Shown piece after piece: positions 8,731-16,828 of a DNA stretch of 64,000 nucleotides. The stretch comes from Fimbriimonadaceae bacterium. Lineage in GTDB: Bacteria > Armatimonadota > Fimbriimonadia > Fimbriimonadales > Fimbriimonadaceae. Both the position numbers and the translations under genes were made by a program. Under the pieces are notes generated by a model that saw only the letters and a list, made by a program, of their open reading frames with translations, had not been told where the DNA came from and searched no databases. Every line of letters begins with the position of its first letter. The first letter of the stretch is position 1. The stretch covers positions 2,211,564 through 2,275,563 of the forward strand of contig CP075366.1 of assembly GCA_019454145.1 (NCBI GenBank). Reading direction: 5' to 3'.

Positions 8731-8815
8731 CCGATTTGGTAACCCGGCGATCTCAGTGAGACCCGTGGCTTTGCGTGAGTAGAGTTGCCTCTATCGTGCC
8801 GTTTCGGTCGAAGTC
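8731..8815 (-). ncRNA. Cyclic di-GMP-I (GEMM-I) riboswitch upstream of flgM
   Basis: Read on the minus strand, the leader contains the GEMM-I hallmarks in order. GGCACGA is followed by a hairpin UAGAG-GCAA-CUCUA with a GNRA tetraloop, then ACGCAAAGCC. A second hairpin GGUCUC-ACU-GAGAUC and the closing CGCCGGGUUACC follow. Outer bases CCGA and UCGG can pair to form P1. The aptamer ends about 17 bases before the flgM Shine-Dalgarno sequence, and no terminator is visible between them, so control of translation is the likely mode. The third hairpin is shorter than in the best-known members. Confidence 0.82.
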
Positions 8816-8933
8816 TGTGCGTCCTAGTAAGTATCACGGTAGGTTCCTAGTAATTCTCTAGGGGCCATAAGGTCGGAAAGGGCCAAAAGTCCTAGCGGGA
8901 GCCAGTGTAGAATAGGCGTAGAGAAATTCAGAG

Positions 8934-10130
8934 ATGATTCGGTACCACGCACTCGGCAAGCTTCCCGCAAAGAAACACATTCAGTTTAGAGATGAATCCG
9001 GCAATTTGTACGCTGAACAGTTGTTTAGCACCCACGGATTCAGCGGGCCGATGAGCACGATGTATCACATCAATCTGCCGACAGAAGTCAAAGCCTGGTC
9101 GGATATGGGATCGGTAAAGCCCATATATTTGGATGACGAACCGTTACGCCATCGCCATTTGGTCACAAACCGCATGGAACCAACCGGCAACTTTGTGACT
9201 GGTCGTAGAGTGCTGATGGGCAACAACGACTGCACCTGGGCGCAGGTGTGGGTGAAGGAGGCAATGCCAGAAAACCAGTTCTTCAAGAACGCTGAAGCCG
9301 ACGAAGTTCTGTTTATCCACAATGGCTCCGGAACCCTGGAGACCATGTACGGCAACGTGGAAATCCGCAAGCAGGATTACCTCTACATCCCACGCGGAAC
9401 GATCTATCGCCTGAACTTCGACAGCTACCCGGTTCGCATGATCGCAGTGGAGAGTTTTAGCCCGGTCACCACGCCACGCCGCTACCGCAACGAATACGGT
9501 CAGCTTATGGAACATGCGCCTTATACCGAGCGCGACTTCCGCCCACCGCATGAACTCATCACGCATAACGTTCGGGCTGATCACGAAGTCATTGTGCGGA
9601 GCCGGAATCGCCACACGCTTTACACCTATCCGTTCCACCCGTTCGATATAGTGGGTTGGGATGGCTACGTTTATCCGATGGCATTCAACATCAACGATTT
9701 TCAGCCGATCACAGGCAAATTGCACATGCCGCCGCCGATTCACCAAACATTCCAATCGGGTGGGTTTGTGATCTGTTCGTTCTGCCCGCGAATTTTAGAC
9801 TTCCACCCAGAGGCGATTAAGATTCCGTACAACCACTCGAACGTAGATAGTGACGAGGTTTTGTACTACTGCAACGATAAGTTCGGTAGTCGTAAAGGGA
9901 TTCAAGAAGGCTCGATCACTTTGCACCCGCTGGGAATTCCGCACGGCCCGCAACCTGGCGCGGTCGAAGCCAGCATGCCGCACACGGAAACCAAGGAACT
10001 AGCCGTGATGCTGGATACTCACGCCCCTCTTAAACTAACTCAGGATGCCGTGGCGATCGAAGACCCGGATTATTGGAAGAGCTGGCAGACCCCGACTCAG
10101 GGCAACGGGTTAGATGATCCAGGTCGTTAA
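8934..10130 (+). CDS. hmgA: Homogentisate 1,2-dioxygenase
   Basis: This 398-residue bicupin Fe(II) enzyme opens the homogentisate ring to maleylacetoacetate in tyrosine/phenylalanine breakdown. Iron-ligand regions are visible as YNHSNVDSDEVLYY (H301 onward) and LHPLGIPHGPQPG. FIHNGSGTL and DYLYIPRGTIYRL form the N-terminal cupin. Length fits the family (400-440 aa). The following pathway steps (maleylacetoacetate isomerase, fumarylacetoacetase) are not in the window. It is divergent from flgM; the intervening leader holds the riboswitch and a CCTAGTAA direct repeat. Confidence 0.92.
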   Translation: MIRYHALGKLPAKKHIQFRDESGNLYAEQLFSTHGFSGPMSTMYHINLPTEVKAWSDMGSVKPIYLDDEPLRHRHLVTNRMEPTGNFVTGRRVLMGNNDCTWAQVWVKEAMPENQFFKNAEADEVLFIHNGSGTLETMYGNVEIRKQDYLYIPRGTIYRLNFDSYPVRMIAVESFSPVTTPRRYRNEYGQLMEHAPYTERDFRPPHELITHNVRADHEVIVRSRNRHTLYTYPFHPFDIVGWDGYVYPMAFNINDFQPITGKLHMPPPIHQTFQSGGFVICSFCPRILDFHPEAIKIPYNHSNVDSDEVLYYCNDKFGSRKGIQEGSITLHPLGIPHGPQPGAVEASMPHTETKELAVMLDTHAPLKLTQDAVAIEDPDYWKSWQTPTQGNGLDDPGR

Positions 10131-10142
10131 CCTCACCCCTAA

Positions 10143-10168
10143 CCCCTTTCCATTGAAACAGAGAGGGG
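10143..10168. terminator. Possible terminator between hmgA and the convergent gene
   Basis: CCCCTTTC and GAGAGGGG form an eight-base stem with one G-U pair around a ten-base loop, followed on the plus strand by AAATTTA. The weak T-tract makes this uncertain. Confidence 0.4.
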
Positions 10169-10172
10169 AAAT

Positions 10173-11585
10173 TTATCTGCCGCCGCGACCCTTTCCGCCG
10201 CCACGACTCATGGCAATGCCTAGATCGCGGGGCTTAGAAAGCGCATATTCGGCTGACGTGTAATCCTTACGCCATTTGATCGCTCGCGTGAGTTGGTATT
10301 CCAGCTTGGCGAGTTCTTTGATGTCGCTGAACCCGTAGTCCGCCATGTACCCTTCCATGATTGAAACCAGGTCGCCGTATTTGCCTGTATTGACCTTGCG
10401 ATCCATGAGCGTGGCGAGTCCTGCTTCTGTTCGGAAAATATCCTTGACCTTAGCCGATTGAGTTTTCTCACCCACCTTGATCGTGAGCGTATCTTCGGCC
10501 GGGTAGTACTGTGATTTCGCGGTACGGATTTGCGCGATCTTGAACGGTTCGCTCAATCGCCCAGCGCGAACGAAAACCGAAGCCAGCCGTTTATCATTGA
10601 TGATCGTGAAATTGGCTTCTGGGCCAACGGTTTCCCGAAGATTGAGAACATCTAGCGCAACCAATTCACCTTGGTCGGTGACATCAAGTCCGAAGCGTCT
10701 GAAATCATTTTGGAACGCATCGGGGGTTTGCTGTTTCATATCCAGCAAAACTTGACCCAGCGAACCTGCTCCACCTTTGAGGCTGGCAAACTGGATGAAT
10801 CCGACGCTGACAAATCCAGTGTCGTACGTATTAATCGAATCAAAACCGCCTTCGAGCAACGAAACCGCCGCCATCACTTTGAGTTCGCTGTCCGAGATTC
10901 CGGCCTTGGTGAACAAGGGACGGAGATCATCAATAGTTTTGCCGCGCATCGGCTGACCCACATCCATGATGCCGTTGCTGAACCGGTAATAGAGGAACTT
11001 GCGGCGGACTTTGGTGTTGTCCGGAGCGGTGAAGAGGAAGTCGTCGAACTTGGTTGTGTACTGCTTGGGCATCGCCGGAGCAACTAATGCGGGCGGATCA
11101 CCCGCAAGCGCTTTCAGATCGGCGGGAATCGGGCCTGGTTGATCGGGAGTTTTTCCGTTTGGAGCTTGTGGAGTAGGCAGAGTACGGTTCAAATACTTTT
11201 GGTTTTGATCCCAACAAGAAATCGCCGACTGCCACTCATCCCAGGTGTATTTGGTTTCAATCCAAGCATCCCATTTCGCTTGAATATCGTTTTGTCCATC
11301 AGGATTTGCGGTCGGAACCATCTTGCCCGCGTCTCCCCTAGCCGTGTAGTAGTTCCGCATCCATATCGAGCCTTCAGCAGTCTGTCTGGGTTCGTAAGGG
11401 CCTTTACTATCGGCGGATTCAGGCAGTTGAATGATGTGCCGTCCACTTTGACCCCAGAAGGCGGAAATCTCTAGTTTTTCGTTATTTGTAAAACTGGGCT
11501 TAGTTTGCGCTTGAATGACTTGAGGGGCAACAAACGCTGCGCAGGCTAGAACAACTGTGTATTTCACGAGACTCACACCAGACAT
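10173..11585 (-). CDS. Secreted protein, lysozyme-like paralogue A
   Basis: This 470-residue protein begins with a Sec-type signal peptide (KYTVVLACAAFVAPQVIQA). An N-terminal ~170-residue region rich in Trp and Pro is followed by SLLEGGFDSINTYDTGFVSV and GFIQFAS (~245-270), which looks like the catalytic-helix region of lysozyme/chitosanase-fold hydrolases, with the Glu of LEGGF as candidate acid. The C-terminus is Gly/Arg-rich. It is homologous to the next gene upstream through the whole central and C-terminal region. A peptidoglycan- or glycan-cleaving role is inferred from this one motif only. Confidence 0.65.
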   Translation of the reverse strand: MSGVSLVKYTVVLACAAFVAPQVIQAQTKPSFTNNEKLEISAFWGQSGRHIIQLPESADSKGPYEPRQTAEGSIWMRNYYTARGDAGKMVPTANPDGQNDIQAKWDAWIETKYTWDEWQSAISCWDQNQKYLNRTLPTPQAPNGKTPDQPGPIPADLKALAGDPPALVAPAMPKQYTTKFDDFLFTAPDNTKVRRKFLYYRFSNGIMDVGQPMRGKTIDDLRPLFTKAGISDSELKVMAAVSLLEGGFDSINTYDTGFVSVGFIQFASLKGGAGSLGQVLLDMKQQTPDAFQNDFRRFGLDVTDQGELVALDVLNLRETVGPEANFTIINDKRLASVFVRAGRLSEPFKIAQIRTAKSQYYPAEDTLTIKVGEKTQSAKVKDIFRTEAGLATLMDRKVNTGKYGDLVSIMEGYMADYGFSDIKELAKLEYQLTRAIKWRKDYTSAEYALSKPRDLGIAMSRGGGKGRGGR

Positions 11586-11650
11586 GATTGGGTTTCCCCT
11601 GATATTTTAGAGGGTTTTCCGGCTAGATGGTTACTAATTTGAAGGAAAAA

Positions 11651-13195
11651 CTATCCGCCGGGGATGGTGATCGGCCCGGCATTTGTTTTCGGTGTTGGAT
11701 CTTTATGAACCGCTGGCTCAGATCCAGTAGGTTTTTCGGGCTTAGGCGCGCTACCTTGCGGATTGAACGTTCCAAACTTGGATGGGTCAGCAGGAGCAAC
11801 CTGATCGTCATCGGAAATCAAGGAATTTGGTCGAGCCGAACCAAGCGAACCGGTGATCGATGGATGAGAGGATTGCTGGGCGAGTAGTGCCGCTTTCGGT
11901 TCCGCAGGCTGGCTGAGCGAAAGCATGGCAAGAAAATCGTGCCTGTATGTCATTCGGTCAACGATTTCTTTTTCGACATCTGCTAAACCTGCGCTGGTTG
12001 TAATGCCATATTCCGAAGCCACCGCCGAGATCACGGAAGAAATAGGATCAAGATTGCCTCGGTTCACTAAGCGATCCATAAGTGTGGCAATTCCCGCCTC
12101 ACTGCGAATAATCTGCTTCAGGCTGACAACCGTTGCCCGCCCACCAAGAGTGGCAGGAACCGAGAGGTTCAGCGGGTTATACGATTGAGCGAGAAGTCGG
12201 AGTTGTTCACTTTGGAACGCACGGCTCTTATTCGCCGCTCGCTGAAATACAGCCGTAAGCCGCTTATCTTCGATGATCGAGCGCACCGCATCTCGGCCAG
12301 ATTGTTCGAATCCAGTGCGAGGATCAACAACCGAAAGCCGTCCGTCCGCGGCGACATCCACCCCGAACTGTCGGAAATGGGTGAAGAATTCTCCAGGTGC
12401 ACGGTTTTTAAATTCTTGGAGAAGCCGCGCTAGGCTTCCGCGACCAGTTGAAAGTGAAGCGAATTGGATAATCCCCAAGCTCACGCCGCCTGTGTCGTAG
12501 GTGTTGATTGATTCAAATCCACCTTCAAGCGAAGCAACCGCGCTCACTGGCTTTTGCAAAACCGCAGGCAGTTTAGCTTGCTGAAAAAGCATATTCAGAG
12601 TTCCGGTTCCGGGAGCAGAACTACTACTAACTGTTCCGATAGCCGACCGCAAAAACGGATACTTGCGAGGCACGTCAACACCTTCGTCGTAGCTCGCAAC
12701 GTAGTCATCAAAATTGACGACAATTTTTTGAGCACGGTGGACGATAAAAAATGGCGGTGGAGTTCCGGCCGTCGCTTGGAGGTCGGCGGGGGTTGGCAGT
12801 TCGGTTCGGCTGACCGGAGCATCGCTAGTAGATTGCGCGAGACCTTGGTTCATCCAAGCGGCAAGAGCAGTCGCCCATGCGTAATCTTGACTGTGTTGCT
12901 GGTCAATCCAGCTATCCCAATCTTTATCTCGCTGGGTGCGCGGGATTGGAAGCTTAGTAGGGATCAGCCGCTGACCAGGATCGCGCTTGGTATACATCTC
13001 GTGCAACCATGCGCTCGCCTGCGGCGAAAACATAACTTTAAAAGGCGCGGAGGGTTCTAAATCGCTGGTCGTTTGCCGCCCGGGAGCATTCCAATACGCA
13101 ACAACCCGGTCGGCTTCAGCGGTACTGAAGATTCCGGCGGGCGTTTCCGTAGGAAGCGTTCCTAAACAGAGGGCGAACAGGATGGTTGAGGTCAC
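11651..13195 (-). CDS. Secreted protein, lysozyme-like paralogue B
   Basis: This 514-residue protein has a short signal peptide and shares the paralogue A architecture. A Trp-rich N-terminal region is followed by ASLEGGFESINTYDTGGVSL and GIIQFAS, then RSEAGIATLMDRLVNRG and a YRHDFLAMLS helix. Unlike paralogue A it ends in a ~90-residue Pro/Ser-rich disordered tail (PADPSKFGTFNPQGSAPKPE). The two genes are 65 bases apart on the same strand, consistent with a tandem duplication. atpC lies 49 bases upstream on the same strand, so read-through from atpC is possible. Function is unproven. Confidence 0.65.
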   Translation of the reverse strand: MTSTILFALCLGTLPTETPAGIFSTAEADRVVAYWNAPGRQTTSDLEPSAPFKVMFSPQASAWLHEMYTKRDPGQRLIPTKLPIPRTQRDKDWDSWIDQQHSQDYAWATALAAWMNQGLAQSTSDAPVSRTELPTPADLQATAGTPPPFFIVHRAQKIVVNFDDYVASYDEGVDVPRKYPFLRSAIGTVSSSSAPGTGTLNMLFQQAKLPAVLQKPVSAVASLEGGFESINTYDTGGVSLGIIQFASLSTGRGSLARLLQEFKNRAPGEFFTHFRQFGVDVAADGRLSVVDPRTGFEQSGRDAVRSIIEDKRLTAVFQRAANKSRAFQSEQLRLLAQSYNPLNLSVPATLGGRATVVSLKQIIRSEAGIATLMDRLVNRGNLDPISSVISAVASEYGITTSAGLADVEKEIVDRMTYRHDFLAMLSLSQPAEPKAALLAQQSSHPSITGSLGSARPNSLISDDDQVAPADPSKFGTFNPQGSAPKPEKPTGSEPAVHKDPTPKTNAGPITIPGG

Positions 13196-13244
13196 TAGGT
13201 TGCCTTTCTAACGATTTTAATGGTCGGGTTGTTCCCGACTAGCT

Positions 13245-13649
13245 TTAATTCAGCTTGGCGACCTTGATGCGAGCATAAGCTTTTTCAAGCTCGTGCATCG
13301 CTTCTTCGGTGGTCATGCTGGATGCTTCTCCTCGGAGTGCTTTGCGGGCTTCTTCGAGCAAGGATTCGGCGGCGGCGAGGTCAACTTCGCTAGATCGCAC
13401 GGCATCTTGAGCCAGAACGATAACGTTGGTGCCGCTGACTTCCAAAAATCCGCCAGAAATGGAAACAAAGTGGGCTTGGCTGTTGGTATCGGTGTAGTTG
13501 ATGATCCCCGGTTTGAGGGCGACTAGCATGGGTTCGTGGTTAGATTGAATACCCATATAACCATTGACCGCCGGGAGAACGACACTGCTCACTTGGTCTT
13601 CAAAAACGGTGCGGTCGGGAGCAACTACGGAAAGGTTGAATACAGCCAT
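13245..13649 (-). CDS. atpC: ATP synthase F1 subunit epsilon
   Basis: This 134-residue subunit of the F1 central stalk couples gamma rotation and can inhibit ATP hydrolysis. The N-terminal beta-sandwich contains FNLSVVAPDRTVFEDQVSSV and GYMGIQSNHEPMLVALKPG, followed by FVSISGGFLEV. The C-terminal helical hairpin (ESLLEEARKALRG...) is present. atpC normally follows atpD directly; here atpD is on the same strand about 8.3 kb upstream, beyond an RHS locus and a PEP-CTERM gene. It must therefore use its own promoter or read-through from the RHS locus. Confidence 0.93.
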   Translation of the reverse strand: MAVFNLSVVAPDRTVFEDQVSSVVLPAVNGYMGIQSNHEPMLVALKPGIINYTDTNSQAHFVSISGGFLEVSGTNVIVLAQDAVRSSEVDLAAAESLLEEARKALRGEASSMTTEEAMHELEKAYARIKVAKLN

Positions 13650-13710
13650 GGCAGATTAGTGCTAGGGTACCTGGTGGGAGTAATTTGAGTCGGGGACTAC
13701 TGGATTCAGC

Positions 13711-14460
13711 TTACAATTCAGGAGCACTCCAACCGTCGTATTCGCCGGTGCATGCCTCTGATTGGTGGACTAACTGTTGCTCCATTTCTTTATCGACCTT
13801 TCTCGCATTAGAATCACTTAACGTGCACCAATGCCTTCCTTCATCAGAGTCGGTCTCAACTTCAAGACCAAAATGAGCGACTTTCTTGAGGAACAAAGTT
13901 CGGTCGAGTTTTTTGTCGAAGACGAAAAAATACTCTACTCCCGAGGGTGGCACGTGTGGCTTATTGTCGCGCACGAACACTATTGGGAGAGGCAAAGCTA
14001 AGTACTCCGCTCGCATAGCAGCCCATGCGATTTCAATAGATTGTGCTGGGTAGGGCAAGTCTTTCTTGTTGATGATGACGACTGTTTGGTTAAAGGCATT
14101 GTCTAGCATTCCGACAAATAATTCGCGGAAATCATTTTCTGATTTTTTCTGAAAAGATTCCAGTGCCAAAAACATTGGCACTTCCAGAGATATGTAGCGT
14201 TTCGAATATTTGATCTTTCCAACATGGGTTACCAAATCTGGCTCAAATTTTCCTGCAGTGCGGAGGCGGATTCCAAGTCTCGCTATTGGGTTTAGGTGAT
14301 CCCATTCGCGAAAAAAGTGACTAGATAACTGGTTGAGTACACGAATATGTTGTTCCCGCCCTGAGTCTTCAAACTCAGGGCCATACCGTATTCCACCAAT
14401 TCCGAAATGGACATTCATTTTTGACGAGTTTAATTCATTAAATTCAGCTTGATTACTCAT
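13711..14460 (-). CDS. RraB-domain protein, candidate immunity protein
   Basis: The C-terminal ~75 residues (from ~175) resemble the RNase E inhibitor RraB fold: EYFFVFDKKLDRTLFLKK, then VETDSDEGRHW and the hallmark end GEYDGWSAPEL. The N-terminal ~170 residues contain KFEPDLVTHVGKIKYSKRY and EIAWAAMRAEYLALPLPIVF and are not recognised. There is no signal peptide, so it is cytosolic. RraB-like modules are known among immunity proteins of polymorphic toxin loci, and this gene sits at the distal end of the RHS locus. Its cognate toxin is not obvious; it may protect against the adjacent orphan tip or a lost one. Confidence 0.6.
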   Translation of the reverse strand: MSNQAEFNELNSSKMNVHFGIGGIRYGPEFEDSGREQHIRVLNQLSSHFFREWDHLNPIARLGIRLRTAGKFEPDLVTHVGKIKYSKRYISLEVPMFLALESFQKKSENDFRELFVGMLDNAFNQTVVIINKKDLPYPAQSIEIAWAAMRAEYLALPLPIVFVRDNKPHVPPSGVEYFFVFDKKLDRTLFLKKVAHFGLEVETDSDEGRHWCTLSDSNARKVDKEMEQQLVHQSEACTGEYDGWSAPEL

Positions 14461-14500
14461 ATAACTGATTCCGCGTGCTCAAATGTTCACTGACGAACTA

Positions 14501-15526
14501 TTAGATTCGACGCACGCTCTCTTCGTGCAAAAATATATTTAATCTGTCATATGCATCGAATGACAAATACCCTTCCGGCAGAGAGTGAAAATCGGAATTC
14601 TTCAGTTTATAATGCTTTTTGTGGGAAATAATAGGGCGTAATCGCATGCGAACTTGATGCAGTTTTTCGAGCGAATCAGATTCGATCACTGTACTCCCAG
14701 AAATCACTAACCTATCGATCCAGCCGCGCTTGTATAGTGGATTTAAGGATTCTAAAGGCTTGCAATCAGCCAGAATTAATTCTTGCAAATCAGGCATGGA
14801 ATTTAGGAAATCTAGTTTTCTAAGTAATGGGCATGATTGCAAATGCAACCTTCTTAGGTTATGGCAAGCAGAAAGAATGGGATTTGGGTTGGCTCTGTAA
14901 TTATACAGCTCCAATAACTTTAAATTAGACAAGGCTCTCATTTCCTGATCTGTAAGTTCTTGACCATTATCACGTGGGGTGCAATTTTTCAAAGAAAGCT
15001 GCTCCAAGCATGGACTTTGAAGAATCGGTCTTAATGAAGATAGCTTTCCATAATTGACTTCAATGCTTTTCAGATTACTAAATCGGGGTAGGTTTTTTAC
15101 TGTAGAAACGGTTGCGTATTTTAAGGATATTGTTTCCAAGTTGTTTGAATGAATTGATCCAAGGCTTAGATTCCCAGAATTTTCTACATTCAGAAAATTA
15201 AGATTTGGCATAGATGAAAAATCAAGTGAATCAGAATAGTGTGATCTAATATAAAGATGCTCCATTTTGCTAAGTCCATTAATAATATGAATGTCATTAA
15301 ATTCGTTACGTGTGACCCTTAGAAATAAAAGGTTTGGAAAGTTTGCAAGGAAGTCGAGGCTGAACCTAGGCTCCTGAGCAGTTATAGGGCGTACACCTGG
15401 GCCTTTGTCAGTAAAGAGTATCCCATTGACCTCATTCTTATTTAGTTGGAGTATCTCATTAATGCCATCTTGGTCGACAACCCTCCATACATTTTCAAAC
15501 CCTCGGAAATACTGTTTAAAGATCAT
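14501..15526 (-). CDS. Leucine-rich repeat protein, candidate immunity protein
   Basis: This 341-residue cytosolic protein has about nine leucine-rich repeats across residues ~60-290, for example NLLFLRVTRNEFNDI, KMEHLYIRSHYSDSL, NLKLLELYNYRANP and DLQELILADCKPLESL. Its start overlaps the stop of the orphan RHS tip as ATGA, implying coupled translation. That is the position expected of an immunity gene. The region is visibly richer in A+T than neighbouring housekeeping genes, consistent with horizontal acquisition. The partner is inferred from position alone. Confidence 0.65.
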   Translation of the reverse strand: MIFKQYFRGFENVWRVVDQDGINEILQLNKNEVNGILFTDKGPGVRPITAQEPRFSLDFLANFPNLLFLRVTRNEFNDIHIINGLSKMEHLYIRSHYSDSLDFSSMPNLNFLNVENSGNLSLGSIHSNNLETISLKYATVSTVKNLPRFSNLKSIEVNYGKLSSLRPILQSPCLEQLSLKNCTPRDNGQELTDQEMRALSNLKLLELYNYRANPNPILSACHNLRRLHLQSCPLLRKLDFLNSMPDLQELILADCKPLESLNPLYKRGWIDRLVISGSTVIESDSLEKLHQVRMRLRPIISHKKHYKLKNSDFHSLPEGYLSFDAYDRLNIFLHEESVRRI

Positions 15527-16323
15527 GGATCAAAGTGTCCGTAGTTTTCTCTCCAAAGATCCTTTAGCCAAGGACGTCCCCCGATTGGATTTCTTTCATT
15601 TGCAGTCGGAGCAGTCTCTTCAAGAGAGTCCTTGACATACTGCTCAAAGCTCTCGCGCTCTTTCTTTGTGCTATTAGGCATTGGGTAATACGGAAACTCA
15701 CCATCATCATCAAATCTCCCTGTACCGTGTTTACGGCTGGGGATGTCTGCGCTTTGTCCCACGTACCAGTTTCCACTTTCTACTTCCTTTCTCAAATATA
15801 CTCCTGGAATGTCGTCGGCATGTTTTGCAGCATCAATAGCATTATCAGCTTTTGCCAGTGCTTTGACAGCCTTTGTTCCGGCTTTCGCGACCCTACCCGA
15901 CCAAGAACCGGGGACGAAGGGAACAAATATTGCCCCAACTGACCACGCCAATCCGCCCCACGCCCAGCCATTTGTTGGATCATGCCAGATATCGGCGATG
16001 TCCACACCGATTCCTACAATATCGGCAAGCGTTTCCAAAAAGAACCCGGTAGGATCAGCACTTTGAACTGGGCTACTTGCACAATAGCTATACCAGTTCC
16101 TCCCATCTTTTGCAGAATCACGAGTTAGAAATCTACCAGTATCGGAATCGTAGTAACGATGGCCAAGCAGTTTCAATCCCGTGTCAGAATCTTGCTGATA
16201 ACCGAATCCTCCTGCATAGCCAAACTGACTCTTCCAGGTTCCTGAACTACCAGTTTGGTTCCCAAACGCATCGAACTGCTTGCTCGCCGAAACTGCTCCC
16301 GAACTATTGGTCTGAATATCAGT
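15523..16323 (-). pseudogene. Orphan RHS C-terminal cassette with GIY-YIG nuclease tip
   Basis: An open frame of ~266 codons runs from just after an in-frame TAG at 16324-16326 to the stop at 15523. It has no ATG or Shine-Dalgarno sequence; the nearest possible start is an internal TTG at 16176. Its first ~80 residues copy the end of the neighbouring RHS core (KQFDAFGN, FGYAGGFGYQQDSDTG, LLGHRYYDSDTGRFLTRD). After ADPTG comes a hydrophobic pretoxin segment and then a GIY-YIG nuclease-like domain (GVYLRKEVESGNWYVGQS, ERNPIGGRPW). It is probably silent until recombined onto the full-length gene. Confidence 0.75.
16079..16320 (-). repeat. Duplicated end-of-core RHS segment, copy at the orphan cassette
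   Basis: This 242-bp segment aligns without gaps to 17364-17605 inside the full-length RHS gene, with roughly 85% identity by eye. Similarity ends abruptly at 16320 next to a stop codon. It gives a homologous recombination track for tip exchange. Confidence 0.85.
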
Positions 16324-16417
16324 CTATTTAGGGCATTCATGTATAAATAATGTATTTTGGCTTAATCCGCGCCCTAAAAGCTTCTTCAACTTAGTGGATT
16401 CGAGATGAAGCTAGTAG

Positions 16418-16825
16418 TTAAAGAATCTCACAACTATCGCAAATTATCTTTACTTGGAATATAAAAGGACCTTCCTTCTCTCCGTATCCCGTTTCACATT
16501 TAAGCTCAAACTCAGGAGGACTATCGCCCAATTGTGTAACATTAATCGGCATATTGTCTAGCCACCAATTGGTACCCTCATTTAAGCGAATGTGATAAAA
16601 ACTAAGAATACATTCAGAGTCTTTGCTCGTAATCTTAGATGCAAAAAGCCAAGGTTCGTGGTCATATCTGCACATAATCCTTGTTTGCTTTTCGCCGATA
16701 GCATTTGGAAAAAAGCCAGGTGATTCTATTCGCGCTCCTATAGCCATGGGAAGCGATCGGGGCATTCGAATGACGCGCGAACGGAACTCAATCGCTCCCT
16801 TAACTTTTAGTCTAAGTGCTAGCAT
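16418..16825 (-). CDS. Candidate immunity protein for the RHS toxin
   Basis: This 135-residue cytosolic protein starts three bases after the stop of the full-length RHS gene. It has no recognised domain. It looks beta-rich, with paired cysteines near the end (KIICDSCEIL), further Cys in IMCRYD, ECILS and LKCETG, and Trp-rich NWWLDNMPINV. Position immediately behind the toxin tip is the classical immunity slot in RHS loci. No sequence family is recognised, so the role rests on context. Confidence 0.55.
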   Translation of the reverse strand: MLALRLKVKGAIEFRSRVIRMPRSLPMAIGARIESPGFFPNAIGEKQTRIMCRYDHEPWLFASKITSKDSECILSFYHIRLNEGTNWWLDNMPINVTQLGDSPPEFELKCETGYGEKEGPFIFQVKIICDSCEIL

Positions 16826-16828
16826 GTG

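Noticed and set aside
12554-13060. 168-residue plus-strand frame opposite secreted paralogue B
   Set aside because: Lies wholly within the coding sequence on the other strand; Ser/Arg-rich shadow composition.
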